Source of the DNA: Luzula sylvatica
Lineage: Eukaryota > Streptophyta > Magnoliopsida > Poales > Juncaceae
Length of the DNA stretch: 64,000 nucleotides
Direction: 5' to 3'
Assembly: GCA_946800325.1 (NCBI GenBank)
Contig: OX326959.1
Span: forward strand, 15,406,862-15,470,861
Position numbers and translations under genes: made by a program. Below are positions 39,828 to 51,270 of this stretch, piece after piece (the stretch's first letter is position 1; each line of letters begins with the position of its first letter). The notes beneath the pieces are model-generated. The model searched no databases. It was given only the letters and a program-made list of their open reading frames with translations, and was not told the origin of the DNA.

Positions 39828-40889
39828 CGAGCGGGTATATTTGATCTACTAACGGGTCCCCACAAACGGTCATTTCATAGTGCAATTGGTCATGTTTTAA
39901 ATCTAGCAAAACGTACTTTAATGGCCACGCTAAGAACCTTACTCATAAGTCCCATATCAATTACGGGTTCGAAAATCGAGTTAAAACGTATCGCATGAAC
40001 CGCGCATTGATCAAGTGTCTCAAACTCGTGAAATTTGAAACAATAGGGCTGGTATCCCCGAATAGATCTCTTCAAAATCATAACCAAATCCTTTAAAATA
40101 TTTTTCAAACTTTCAATTTTGAGAGCGAAATTCCGAGTTAAATGAAATTTTGTTTTAAAAACAACAATTTAGTTCAATTCAGTGGAGAAAAATCTTTTTA
40201 TGCATTTTATGCTTGACTTATTTATTATTGATGCTCAGGGTTCAAAAATAATGTTAAATATTCGAAAATTTTAATTAAAAGAGAAAACTTGCCAGAAACT
40301 ATTCCGTTACAACGCAGTTAAAGTCCGTTACAACGGACATTGAGGTCCGTTACAACGTACTAACTGCGTTCTAACGGAGCACTATTCGTAGCTTAGTTTG
40401 AAAATTCTGAGTATGTCCGTTGCAACGGACATTGAGGTCCGTTACAACGCACATAGTTCTGGCAAATTTTGGGAATTTACCGTTGCAACGCAATTTCCTG
40501 TGTTTTTCATGTCCGTTGCAACGGTATTTTAACTCCGTTATAACGGACATTGAGGTCCGTTACAACGGAACTCTTGGCGCCAGTCAAATTTTTAAATTTA
40601 TGTACAGTCCGTTACAACGGACATTGAGGTCCGTTACAACGGAGTTTCTGGCCAGATCAAAAAATTTCAGTTTTCTCTGATTTTTAAATTTTTAATTGGG
40701 CTCATACAGGTCAAAGATTGTATGTTACCCCCCCCCCCCCCCAACACTTAGAGATTACTTGTCCTCAAGTATAAAAAATCGAAAATTCCAAAAAGAGGGA
40801 TAATAGAGAGATACAACCTTTGATGCGTGGGCGTGCCTCCCTCGCTAGCGCTCTTGTTTAACGTCTTGAGCTCGACTTGGCCGAGCTCA
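39156..40889 (-). other. Non-coding 3' region of the LTR element
   Basis: 1.7 kb between integrase and the 3' LTR with no substantial frame on the element strand, where Athila elements often carry an envelope-like ORF. It holds a second array of twelve CGTTRYAACG palindromes (40305-40641), a 14-15-base C run near 40728-40742, and an about 98-bp duplication (aagtctttaaccgaacgccc.. at 39623 and 39721) separated by T runs. A purine-rich gtgtgggggtatt next to the 3' LTR is the likely polypurine tract. Confidence 0.75.
40305..40641. repeat. Phased palindrome array (internal copy)
   Basis: CGTTRYAACG-type cores start at 40305, 40326, 40348, 40367 (variant cgttctaacg), 40418, 40440, 40481, 40514, 40536, 40558, 40610 and 40632. 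Spacings are 21, 22, 19, 51, 22, 41, 33, 22, 22, 52, 22. The pair module gtccgt..ggacattgaggtccgtta recurs four times. Confidence 0.95.
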
Positions 40890-42389
40890 TCATTGTGAGG
40901 TGTCGTTGGGCTTTAGAGATTGCTCCTCCATCCACCCGGTTTCGAAGTTTGCGTGGTAGTGCTTGAGTCGATGACCGTTCACTTTGAATGTTTTGCTCGT
41001 TTGTTCGCTTCGAATTTCGACAACTCCAAATGTAGTCACATTGGTGACCACAAAAGGGCCGATCCATCGGGATTGAAGTTTTCCGGGGAAAAGTTTGAGA
41101 CGAGAGTTGAATAACAACACTCTTTCCCCTTCTTGGAATTCTTTCTTTTGAATCATTCGGTCATGAAACCTCTTTGCTTTTGCCTTGCACGAGCTCGAAT
41201 TATCGTAGGCCTCTTGCCGGAATTCGTCTAGCTCGAGTAATTGAAGCTTACGCGCCGATGCGTCCTTCGGGTAGTCGAGGGCAAATTGCTTGATCGCCCA
41301 AAAGGCCTTGTGCTCTAACTCGACCAGTAAATGGCACGCCTTTCCGTACACGAGCTTGAAAGGAGTCATACCTATTGGCGTTTTGAAAGCGGTACGGTAC
41401 GCCCAAAGTGCGTCGCCGAGTCGAGTACTCCAATCCTTACGTGTCGGGTTCACCACCTTCTCCAAAATAGACTTGATTTCTCGATTCGAAACCTCCGCTT
41501 GGCCGTTCGTTTGAGGATGATACGCGGTTGAGGTTCGATGGCTCACATGGTATTTCTCGAGGAGGCTTTGGAGATATCGATTGCAAAAATGGGAGCCTCG
41601 ATCGCTTATAAGAACTCTTGGTATGCCGAATCGTTGAAAGATATTTTTCTTCAAAAAGTCCACCACCGTTTTCGAATCCGCATGCTTGGTTGGTACCGCC
41701 TCCACCCATTTTGTAACGTAATCTACACACAACAAGATGTAAGTATAGCCAAAAGACGATGCAAACGGGCCCATGAAATCAATGCCCCAAACATCGAATG
41801 GTTCACACACATGGATTGAATTGAGGGGCATTTGATTTCTACGGCTCAAGTTCCCCGTCTTTTGGCAATTTCCACAACCTTTCACAAAGTTCGCAACGTC
41901 TTTATGCAAGGTTGGCCAATAAAATCCACATTCTTGTACCTTGTGTGTGGTACGTGCGATACCGAAATGTCCACCACATTGCAATGTATGACAAAAAGAA
42001 AGAATAGATTGTACCTTATTTTGGTGAACACATTTTCTAATTACTTGATCGGCGCAAATGCGAAATAGGTTCGGGTCCTCCCAAACGTAGAAACGCGCGT
42101 TGCTTTTCATCTTGTCGCGTTGCGCCTTGGAGAAGCTCGGGGGAAATTTCTTCGTGACGATGTAGTTTGCAAGGTCGGCGTACCATGGTGCGTCGACTTG
42201 GGCCGCGAGAACGTGTTCCTCTGGGAATTCCTCGCGAATCGGAACGAGATCTTCGATCTTCAATGGGAGCCGACTCAAATGATCCGCCACGAGATTCTCG
42301 CATCCCTTTTTGTCCTTGATCTCGAGGTCGAATTCTTGAAGCAAAAGGATCCATCGGAGCAATCTCGGTTTGCACTCCTTTTTCTTCAT
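40890..42389 (-). pseudogene. pol: pol part 2: integrase
   Basis: 499-residue frame directly after the TAG. Contains the RNase H/linker end (HLSRLPL), an H-H-C-C zinc finger (..GGHFG.. CGNCQ), and the integrase catalytic core ([33 protein letters not shown] and E present). The C-terminal [11 protein letters not shown] / [11 protein letters not shown] is the conserved Ty3-integrase tail. No chromodomain is evident. Confidence 0.9.
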
Positions 42390-45305
42390 CTAATGTCTCA
42401 ACGCGCCGTGGTCCGAGAAGACTATCACCTTTGTACCTAAAAGATAAGAACGAAATTTCTCCAATGCAAAAACAATCGCGAGGAGATCCTTTTCGGTGGT
42501 GGTGTAGTTTCGTTGGGCATTGTCGAGAGACCTCGAGGCGTAGGCGATGACGTGGGGGTCTTTTCCTTCTCTTTGGCCAAGTACCGCCCCCACACTTGTA
42601 TTGCTTGCGTCACACATTATCTCGAATGGTAGCTCCCAATTTGGCGATTTGATGATTGGCGCGGAGCAAAGACTTTCCTTGAGATTGTCGAAAGATCTCT
42701 TGCACTTTTCTCCGAACTCGAATTTTTCGTCTTTCTTCAATAGTTGGCACATTGGTTGGGCGAGCTTGGAGAAATCCTTGATGAATCGACGATAGAACCC
42801 CGCGTGGCCGAGAAAGGATCGCACGTCTTTTACCGTCTTTGGATACGGAAGTGTCTTGATTACGTCGATTTTCGCCTTGTCGACTTCCATTCCTTTCTCC
42901 GAGATCAAATGACCTAATACAATTCCATTGCTCACCATGAAGTGGCATTTCTCAAAATTTAAGACAAGGTTAGATTCAATGCACTTCTCGAGTATTTGGG
43001 ACAAGTGATCTAGACACGAGTCGAATGAGTCCCCAAATACCGAGAAATCATCCATAAAAACTTCAATGAATTTGGAAATATAATCGGAGAAAATAGAAAG
43101 CATACACCTTTGAAATGTGCCGGGAGCGTTGCATAGGCCGAATGGCATGCGTCGGTACGCGAAGGTACCAAACGGGCACGTGAATGTGGTCTTCTCTTGA
43201 TCTTCGGGTGCGACCGGTATTTGGAAATAGCCCGAAAATCCATCGAGGAAGCAATAGAATGGATTTCCCGCGAGTCTTTCTAACATTTGATCGATGAATG
43301 GAAGGGGAAAGTGATCCTTCTTCGTCGCCTTATTGAGCTTTCGATAATCGATGCAAACTCGCCACCCGTTTTGAACTCGAGTCGGCACTTGATCGCCTTC
43401 ATCGTTCTCAACTATCGTCATCCCCGTTTTCTTCGGCACCACGTGTATGGGCGAGACCCATTTCGAATCGGCGATGGGGTAGATTATTCCGGCGTCGAGT
43501 AGCTTGATCACCTCTTTCTTTACAACTTCCATCATTGGCGGATTGAGCCGCCTTTGTGGTTCTCGCGAGGGCTTAGCATCGTCCTCGAGAAGGATTCGGT
43601 GTGTGCACATGGAGGGGGAGATGCCCGGAATGTCGGAGAGTGTCCACCCGAAAGCCTTCTTATTCCTTTTTAGCATTTCGATGAGTTTTTCTTCTTGCTC
43701 CTTTGCTAGGTTTGAGGCGATTATCACCGGCAAAGTTTTCGCTTCATCGAGAAAAGCATACTTTAGTCCAATAGGTAATTTTTTCAATTCTAACCTTGGA
43801 GCTTGTTCGATTGAAGGTGGAGCTCTTTGCATCGGGATTTCGAGGTCTCTTAGAAAGAGTGCTTGATCTATGCTTCGTTCTTCTTCCAACTCCGACTCGA
43901 TTTCGAATGTAGGATTGTCACATCCTTCAAATTCCTCGAATAGTGGGTTTGAGCTCCATTGAAAGTTTTCGAGAGAGCTATCCATGACCTCTTGTACACA
44001 ATCGTCGATCACGTCCATAGCACTTAAGTTGAGTGTACCTACAATGGGTTCCTTTAGTTTGTCAAAAATATTGAATTTGATTACCTCATCATCGAACTCC
44101 ATCGTGAGCTCTCCCGCGTGTACATCGATTTTTGTGCGCGCCGTCTTCAAAAATGGCCGTCCAAGGAGAATTGGGGTTGAATCGTTACTCCCCTCATTCA
44201 TGTCCAACACGTAGAAATCCGTGGGGAAGTAAAGTCCATTCACCGTCACGATCACATCTTCGACTACTCCCACCGGCTTCGTCGTAGATCTATCGGCCAA
44301 TTGAATTACTACTTGTGTATCGTCGAGAGGGCCGAGATCTAGTGTTTTGAAAACCGAGAAGGGCATTACATTGATGGATGCGCCTAAATCGAGCATGCAT
44401 TTGGGTAACTCGTGTTGCCCAATTTTGCAAGGGATAGCAAACATCCCCGGATCTTTGTGCTTTTGGGGAAGTCTCAAAATCGCCGAAACACTCTCCCCTA
44501 CACTTATCAACTCATCTCCTTTTGTTTTTCTTTTATTTGTGCACAATGCCTTGAGGTATTTTGCCAAACGAGGCACTTCTTTGATTGCTTCGAGTAGAGG
44601 AATGTTTACCTCCACTTTCTTTAAGATGGCAAGCACGTCGTTGTTCGATTCGATTGGCTTTGGGAGACGACTTGGGAAAGGTGGCTTGACTTGAGTCGAT
44701 TCGGTTTCTAGTTCTTGAGTTGGTAATGTAGCGGCTTGAGTCGGACTCTTCTTTGGTACCGGTACCTCGAGTTCTTTTTCTTCTTGTACCTCCTTGCTCT
44801 TCGAACTTTCGCCCACCTCTTTACCGCTTCGGAGCGATATTACGTTCACATGCCTTTGCTCGGAAGGAGCCAATGATTGAGATTGGAGTCGAGATGTACC
44901 TTGGGTCTCGAGAACATTGAGTCGAGTAGCCATTTGATTCATTTGAGTCTCCAAGTTCCCTACATGACGATTCGTGTTCGCAATTTCGTTCTTAAATTCT
45001 TGCTTCAATTCTTGCTTCATCGTTTCCATGTTTTTATTGACCCCTCCGATTTCTTGCTTCATTATAGAGGTTATACCGTCCATCATCGCCTTCATATCGA
45101 ACTCTTGTCCTTGTACCGGTTTCGGTATCGATTGTGGAGCGTTCGGGTGTTGGTATGTGGCCGGCTTTGTAAACGGTTGGCGATACGGATCGGGTTGAGC
45201 GTTGTTCGTGTTTGACCATGAGAAGTTCGGGTGATTGCGAAGGTTGGGATTGTACGAGTTTGAGGCGTCGAATTTCTTGTAAACGGCATTTGCATCTTCG
45301 ATCAC
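42390..45305 (-). pseudogene. pol: pol part 1: protease, reverse transcriptase, RNase H
   Basis: 971-residue frame. A charged linker with a coiled-coil-like stretch comes first (about residues 65-135), then aspartic protease (MLDLGASINVMP, about 310), reverse transcriptase (FIEVFMDDFSVFGDSF, about 750) and RNase H (IMCDASNTSVGAVLGQ, YTTTEKDLLAIVFAL). It stops at a TAG (42392-42390) shortly after RNase H; the integrase frame continues immediately in the same frame. DLG instead of D[ST]G in the protease is seen in other plant elements of this branch. Confidence 0.9.
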
Positions 45306-45311
45306 ACTTGG

Positions 45312-46278
45312 TCACTCATCGGTGTGGTGGGTATTCGCGAGGCAAACCCCACATTTTTTCGTTTCCTCCTTGCCCAATGCCTTCATGATGATCTCAAGCT
45401 TGTCGTTAAGCATGTCGACATTGAGGTCGCTACACGCATTAACTCGGCATTCAACATTCCTTCTTGATTGAGAATTGGTTGCCATTACTTCGAGTAGCTT
45501 CTTAATCTCTTCGAGATCCTTGTTCGCGATACTTCCCCCCGCGGATGCGTTGAGGAATTGGCTCTCCGAGTATCCTAGACCGTTAATGAATTGTTCGTAG
45601 AGGAATTGGACCTCGACATTGTGGCTTGGGCATTCTTCTTTCAAACGCATGAATCGATCGTAGTATTCGTGGAATGTTTCGTTCGGTTTTTGCGTTATTG
45701 CCAAAAGTTCTCGCCTTATAGCCGCCAATCGAGAGGCCGAAAAGTACCTCTCCTTGAAGAGGTTTGCTACTTCGTTGAATGCGAGAGGGCCTCTAAGCGC
45801 GTAGAACCAATCTTTGGGTCCTTCACCTAATGAGTGGAAAAAGAAGAAGAAGAATGTCACTAAAAGCTTCATAATTCGAATATATGTTTAGTTGAATCTT
45901 GAAATCTTTTAAGTGTTTATGAGGGTTTTCCGTGGGTTTCCCATGAAAAATAGGCAATGAGCCTATAATGCTCGGATCCGCTTTGAAATTCGGAATATTG
46001 GGCCTAATAAAATTATAATTATCCTCCACATTTCTAGGTGCTACTAATTCTCTCAAGGTTTTTGGCCTTGGAGCTCTTGTTTCATCACCCATATTTGAAT
46101 TTAAATGAGTAGAGAGAGAAGAAAAAGTTTGAGTTTGAAGTTGAGGTTCGTCTTGATCTTCTTGTGTCGGTTCCTTGCTCTTCTTAGAGCTCTTGTTCCT
46201 TCTTTCGATTTCCTTGACAAATGGAAGTAATTCTCCTTTTCGTGATCTTGTGTTGTGCATAAAGCTTTCTTCCTTCAC
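45312..46278 (-). pseudogene. gag: gag of the Athila-like element (frameshifted, stop at end)
   Basis: Starts at 46278 (MHNTRSRKGELLPF). The capsid-type region (..KDWFYALRGPLAFNE.., FHEYYDRFMRLKEECP) is split: the first frame ends at 45823 and the continuation lies in another frame from 45872, so a one-base shift occurred near 45840-45850 in a run of TTC/T repeats. The second part ends at a TGA (45314-45312) inside a zinc-knuckle-like cysteine motif (CGVC), exactly where a further cysteine would be expected, and pol continues in the same frame after it. Not translatable as one product. Confidence 0.85.
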
Positions 46279-46371
46279 CTATATTGTCACAAAAAAAACA
46301 AAGAAGTGAGTAAACAATGTTACGAATTTAAATCTCAAGTTTCGATCTAAAATATTGACTTAAACACCGCT

Positions 46372-46388
46372 CCCCGGCAGCGGCGCCA
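46372..46388 (-). other. Primer-binding site (tRNA-Asp type)
   Basis: Two bases inside the 5' LTR the minus strand reads TGGCGCCGCTGCCGGGG, complementary to the 3' end of plant tRNA-Asp with one mismatch. tRNA-Asp priming is known for Athila/Calypso elements. Confidence 0.8.
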
Positions 46389-46390
46389 TT

Positions 46391-47980
46391 TGATGGACGG
46401 GTTTTTGTCGTGTAAAATATCGTTGTGTTAAAAACCCCGAACAATCAACAAAATTTGTAATCTAAGTTTGTACAGTGGCAAATGTATAGATTCGTTCCAC
46501 GGGGAGCAATTGCGTCAAAATTTGGATCAAAATGGATGAGAAATAACGAAGAAAATTCACAGAAGATAGTCCGTTACAACGGAAGTAAGTTCCGTTACAA
46601 CGCACTTGAGTGAATTTTCTGGCGCTAGTGTGAGATGACGTCCGTTACAACGGATGAAACTCCGTTATAACGCACTAAACTAGTCCGTTATAACGAACAG
46701 TGGTTGCGTTGCAACGGATTGGTTAATCCGTTACAACGGACCTCAACTTCCGTTACAACGCACTAGTATTGAACTATTTGAGTGGAAATCCTGGTTAGTC
46801 CGTTACAACGCAATTTAGTTGCGTTACAACGGAGTACCAACAGACTGACAGTCAGGTACAAACCGTTGAGTCCGTTATAACGCAGTTCAAGTTCCGTTAT
46901 AACGGAAGTATTTCTGGAATTCTGGTTTGAGTTTTGATTTGAGACTTGAATTAAAGGTTTGATTTAAGATTGAATTAAGTGAGATTAAACTGAGTTTTAA
47001 GGCAGAAATTGAGAGCAAAAACTTAAGTAAAAGAACAAGTTTTAGAACAAAGATTCGATTCAAGTAAACAAGAAACTAAAGATTCATTAAACCGAGAATT
47101 CTTTACACAACAAAATCCAATCAAACAACAATTAATCAAGTAATTGAAAAGGAGTACACCTAGTTGAGAAAGCCTCGAAGTGAAGCTCCTTGTCTCCTTG
47201 TCTCATACCGAAAGATCCTTGCTTCTTGTCTCGAGAGTGATGGATTGTACCGAAAGGATGAAGCTCCCTTGTCTCGGATCGCAATCACTTCGAAGAAACG
47301 TGGATCGAGTCACGGCACTTCTTCTCAAATCCACCGTAGGGAATAGCTCCTTGTCACGGCCCGATCTTCGAAGGATGAGAAGGATTCGTCGAAGGGATGA
47401 GCTCCCTTGTCTCGACTCGTCCTTGAGAGATTTTTCTTGATTGATCTTGAAATATCTTGAAGGTTCTTGATTGTGCTTGGAAAAGAGAGAGAGAGAGAGA
47501 GAGCAAGAGTGAGTGTAAAAAGGGTAAAAAGAGCGTCCATAACTTGTGGCCCTTGTGGTCATTTTTATAGTACTCATGGAGTCTTCTTATTGGCCACGAG
47601 TTGATGGAGAGGATTGGGGGTAAGGAGGTAATTCCCACCAAAGGTAGGTGGGCAGGATAAGGGCTAAGGATTGAGTGGTTTTCGTGTAGACTTTTGTGTA
47701 AGTTTCTATCATGATAATTATTTGCCTCCCGTCTCATTCATGTACCGAATATATCGGTGTAATATACCGTTTTCACTCCTTTTGACGTGTTGGAGACAAC
47801 TACACTCTCCAAATTCCCAGAAATTTCTTCTAATTCCTGTGATTAAGCAATAAAACACACTTGGTGAAGAAATATTCATGTTATCTCAAATATGATTAAT
47901 AAAGTATATAGAATTGTTCTTCACGAGGGCTAAAATCCCCAAATTAAGCATTAAATTTGTGTCTTATTTGCCTCACATCA
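46391..47980 (-). repeat. 5' LTR
   Basis: Same 1590-bp length as the other LTR, offset 8825. The TATA box is at 47570-47563 and the palindrome array at 46572-46904. One palindrome that is CTGTT in the 3' LTR is the full CCGTT here, so the site was intact at insertion. Confidence 0.95.
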
Positions 47981-47985
47981 ACCAC

Positions 47986-48639
47986 CACCACCACCACCAC
48001 CACATTGGTTACTTACAATGCACTTTTAATACATATTATAATTAAATGAAATTGAATTTCTTTGTTGAAATGCAATGATTATTTACGGTTATAAAATTGA
48101 ACCATGGTTCTTAAACTCGTCCGAGATAAAAAAAAATTAAAAATTAAAAAAAAAGTCGAATCAACTCGGATTCGGTCTCGGCCTGACCCGAATCGAGTCT
48201 CGATCGAGTACCTCGCCACCAAGTCCCCGGTATATATTTTTTAGAGACTTGTTGTCTTTCGTCAGGTCTGATGAAAAACAACAAATCCAGAATTTTTCTT
48301 CTGATCATATTTAGACTTCTTTTGACAAGGAAATTTGTCCACATGACGAAAGACAATAAATTCAGAAATTTTTCATCTCATTACATTTAGACTTCTCTTG
48401 ACAAAGAAATTTGTTTACCTCACGAAAGACAACAAATTCAGAATTTTGCATCTCTGCAAACACTAATTACATTTAGACCCCTTTTGACAAGAAAATTTGA
48501 TGCTTAAACGCTCTTCTTACAAATTGGCAAATTGGGTTTTACAGAAGGCTACTTTTAGAAAAGTTTCGTAATTTCCATCCAAAAAGAGAAAATAAGACAC
48601 TCCGCACTGCAAAGAGAAAGAACAGAAAAGCAGGAGAAA
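47986..48639. other. CAC microsatellite remnant, triplicated 75-80-bp repeat and promoter
   Basis: 47981-48002 is the right half of the CAC repeat hit by the LTR element. 48250-48500 contains three diverged tandem units sharing gacgaaagacaacaaattcag and catttagacttcttttgac. The downstream part is the promoter and 5' UTR of the next gene. Confidence 0.6.
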
Positions 48640-50059
48640 ATGATTCGGAAATTCGTGGCTTCCAAAAGAACCATTCTTCTCATCTTCTCTCTCGGTGAGA
48701 ACCTTGTCAAACCCTAAAAGTAATGTAAAGTTGTAATTTTTCTATCTATTGCTATTATTATTGGTACGGAATAAGGGCTTTCTGTTTTGCAACTCTAAGG
48801 AGGTTTTGGGTGAGATAATTTTTGTTGAACAATGCCATGAATGGGGCTTCTTGTATTTTTATCTTTAAGCTTTAGTCATGGTTATTTGAGACTGATATAA
48901 TTTCAAAATTAGGAAAGGCTTTAGCTTAGTTTCATTTTTTCTTTTCTTTTTGATTGAATAAAGAAGACTTGAAATCCCACTTCTTTTTTTGTTTTATGTT
49001 TGATTAGTGTTACTTTCGGTTTTCTTTATCGAGGATTTAAAATTTCAATTCGGAAACCCCAACCCAAATCTTGTTTGTACCAGTACTGGTACAACCTACC
49101 ACCATTGCATTTCCTTGGTATCATAACACTTAACGCCATTGCATTTTCTAGGTCGAAGAAGATATTCTTCAGTATTTGGGCCCAAATTTACTTCAGTAAA
49201 TGGCGAAAAGACCCTTTATAACTGGTACATAAATTCTCTCTCCCTTTCCATATCGTTAATTTATGCTTTAATTTTCATTTTATGTACAGGAAACCATCGT
49301 CACAGACACGAGCTTCAGATCATTTACGTGAATACAGAAACCACCGAAACGAATTGCATGAAAGTAAAACACTCGAAATGGATACATCACTAGAAGACGA
49401 ATTTGCAGAATTAGGCCCTTCTGTTACAAGCGAGGTAATTTCACCAAAATAAAAAGATATTAAAATCTTGATTGGTATTAACATTTTCACTTATTGTTCC
49501 TTTTCTCGTTTATTTTAGCCTATACATCCAAAGGACAATACATATACTATGATCCCTGATAATTTCAAAATTAGAATAAGCACCCTCGGTACAGAGCTGT
49601 CTGAGGTGGCAGTACACGACATTTGTAGCTCGCACGGGCCCATCTCGGGTCTCGTCAGAAGAAAGGACGGCACACTCGAAGTTTTATTCCGTGTCGAGAA
49701 CAAATCCGAGGCTCAAACTATAGTAAACAAGTGAGCCTTTTTTTTTTTCCAACTATATAGTTTTATTATATTACAAAAAAAAACTAAATTTTGTGTGTGT
49801 GTGTGTCAGATTGAACAACGGTACGAAACTTTCGGCCGAATTGATCCCATCCGAAACTGCGAGTAAATCGAGTTGCGACAACTCAGATGATTTGCAAATT
49901 GAGGAAGTTATAAGAAGCTTCCGGAAGCAACTGGAGTTGCAGAGGATCTATTTGGAGGATTTGGAGCACCTTCACCGTGCTGTTTCACATCTTAAATCGC
50001 ATCCAACCAAAACTAATTCCAATTTTGGTTACTTCGAAAAATTTAAATCCTTGATTTGA
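48640..50059 (+). CDS. Small RRM-fold protein with probable mitochondrial presequence
   Basis: Exons 48640-48694, 49152-49224, 49290-49434, 49519-49730 and 49810-50059 join in frame (735 nt, 244 residues). The N-terminus is basic and hydrophobic without acids (MIRKFVASKRTILLIF..RRRYSS), typical of a mitochondrial or plastid transit peptide. Residues about 107-180 fit a beta-alpha-beta-beta-alpha-beta RRM-like fold (FKIRIST; SEVAVHDICSSHG; ISGLVRR; LEVLFRV; KSEAQTIVNKLNNG; LSAELIP), but the aromatic RNP residues are absent, so RNA binding is uncertain. A C-terminal helix (IEEVIRSFRKQLELQ..) could form a coiled coil. I do not recognise a named family. Confidence 0.85.
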
Positions 50060-50333
50060 GTGTGAACCCTCGAATATTATTTTTTGAAACATATAAGGAG
50101 AAATATGTAATACGAATTGATTGTTTATGCCAAAATGAAGAACCCTCATCTAAAAATAAATAAATAAAGCTCCGCAACATTAAAAATTCAAATTCAAATC
50201 TATAAAAATTCAAAAAGATCCAAAGAAACATATTATGTTAAAAAGACTCCTCAAAAGCACACAAACAAATAAATTGGATCTAATAATCTCACACAGCCAA
50301 ATACAAACCAACCCATAAAAACATTAACTCTCC

Positions 50334-51242
50334 CTAAATCTCAACTTTGGTAACTTGCTCCCATTGACCGTTTTGCCCCTCCTTCCAAAGCATGACATTC
50401 CCCTCTCCATCCGAAACCGACAACATGTTCCCTGTCAAACCCCACGAAACCCTCCAAACCGGGTTCCCAAACTCATTTACGATTTTACCCCTCCATTTTT
50501 CCCCATCTCCCCCTTTCGTCCAAATCGCGACCGTACCGTCTTGCGAGCAACTCGCAATCGTCGATTTCGGCAACCCTAATCCCGGACCCCACGCAACGTC
50601 TCTCACCCAATCATTATGCACTTGCGAAACGTTAACGCTCTCCAAATTCCACACGCCATTCGTCATCTCCCAAACCCTAACACTGCTGTCGAATCCACCC
50701 GATGCGATTTTTTGAACATATTCTTCCGAAAATGTCCCTGGAGTTACAGCTGGCGCCCAGGAGACAGCTGTCACTCCAACCGGGTGGGCTCTTTCGATTT
50801 TGTTGGTATCCCATCCGGTACCGTCTTGGCGGTACGTAAATACCGAAATTGACCCGTCTGAAGATCCGCTAGCCAAACAAAGGCCCAATTCGTACGGGGC
50901 CCAAGAAATTGAATTGACCGAGGATTTGTGCTCGGTGAAGACGTGTAATTGAGCCCATTGGTTGGAACTCGGTGAGGTTTCCTTCCAAATTATGACTTTG
51001 CCATCGTACCCGCATGAGGCAAGAAAGGACCCGAATTTAGGATGAGCCCAAGTGACGCGCCAAACGGGTCCGGTGTGACCCGTTAGGGTCGCGAGGATTT
51101 GAGAAGAGGATGAGTCGGTACCGACAGTATGGATTTTGATGGTAGAGTCTGACGAGGCAGTAGCGAGACGCTTGCCATAGTAGTCCATGGTGGCATCGTG
51201 GACCTGGTCTTGGTGACCTGTTTCTATTTTTTGAGCTGACAT
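50334..51242 (-). CDS. SEC13: SEC13 homologue (WD40 protein)
   Basis: 302 residues, same length as plant SEC13. Six-bladed WD40 protein of the outer COPII coat (with SEC31) for ER-to-Golgi traffic, and of the nuclear pore outer ring. Visible: KIETGHQDQVHDATMDYYGKR at the start, repeated LTGHTGPVWRVTWAHP, CGYDGKVIIWKE, HKSSVNSISWAP, AHPVGVTAVSWAP, GGFDSSVRVWE, DWVRDVAWGPGLGLPKSTIA, CSQDGTVAIWT and NPVWRVSWGLTGN, ending WEQVTKVEI. Coding sequence in one exon. A 570-bp leader intron (51271-51840, donor TTCAG|GTACTT) lies just upstream. The ATG at 51242 is preferred over one at 51278, which would fall in that intron. Confidence 0.96.
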   Translation of the reverse strand: MSAQKIETGHQDQVHDATMDYYGKRLATASSDSTIKIHTVGTDSSSSQILATLTGHTGPVWRVTWAHPKFGSFLASCGYDGKVIIWKETSPSSNQWAQLHVFTEHKSSVNSISWAPYELGLCLASGSSDGSISVFTYRQDGTGWDTNKIERAHPVGVTAVSWAPAVTPGTFSEEYVQKIASGGFDSSVRVWEMTNGVWNLESVNVSQVHNDWVRDVAWGPGLGLPKSTIASCSQDGTVAIWTKGGDGEKWRGKIVNEFGNPVWRVSWGLTGNMLSVSDGEGNVMLWKEGQNGQWEQVTKVEI

Positions 51243-51270
51243 GGCGCTTGTGGGGGGTTCTGTCTGTTTC

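Larger units (their letters stand above)
37566..47980 (-). mobile_element. Athila-like Ty3 LTR retrotransposon, 10.4 kb
   Basis: Two 1590-bp LTRs (TGATG..CATCA) bound by a 5-bp duplication ACCAC (37561-37565, 47981-47985) inside a CAC microsatellite. It reads on the minus strand: 5' LTR 47980-46391, primer site, gag (46278-45312), pol (45305-40890), about 1.7 kb non-coding, 3' LTR 39155-37566. The tRNA-Asp-type primer site and gag/pol sequence place it in the Athila/Calypso branch; there is no envelope-like ORF. The LTRs differ at only about nine positions by eye, so insertion is recent, yet gag has a frameshift and a stop and pol has one stop. Confidence 0.95.

Noticed and set aside
40305..40641. 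Palindrome array considered as a CRISPR-like array
   Set aside because: Repeats are only about 10-14 bp, irregularly spaced, palindromic and inside a plant retrotransposon; CRISPR arrays do not occur in plant nuclei.
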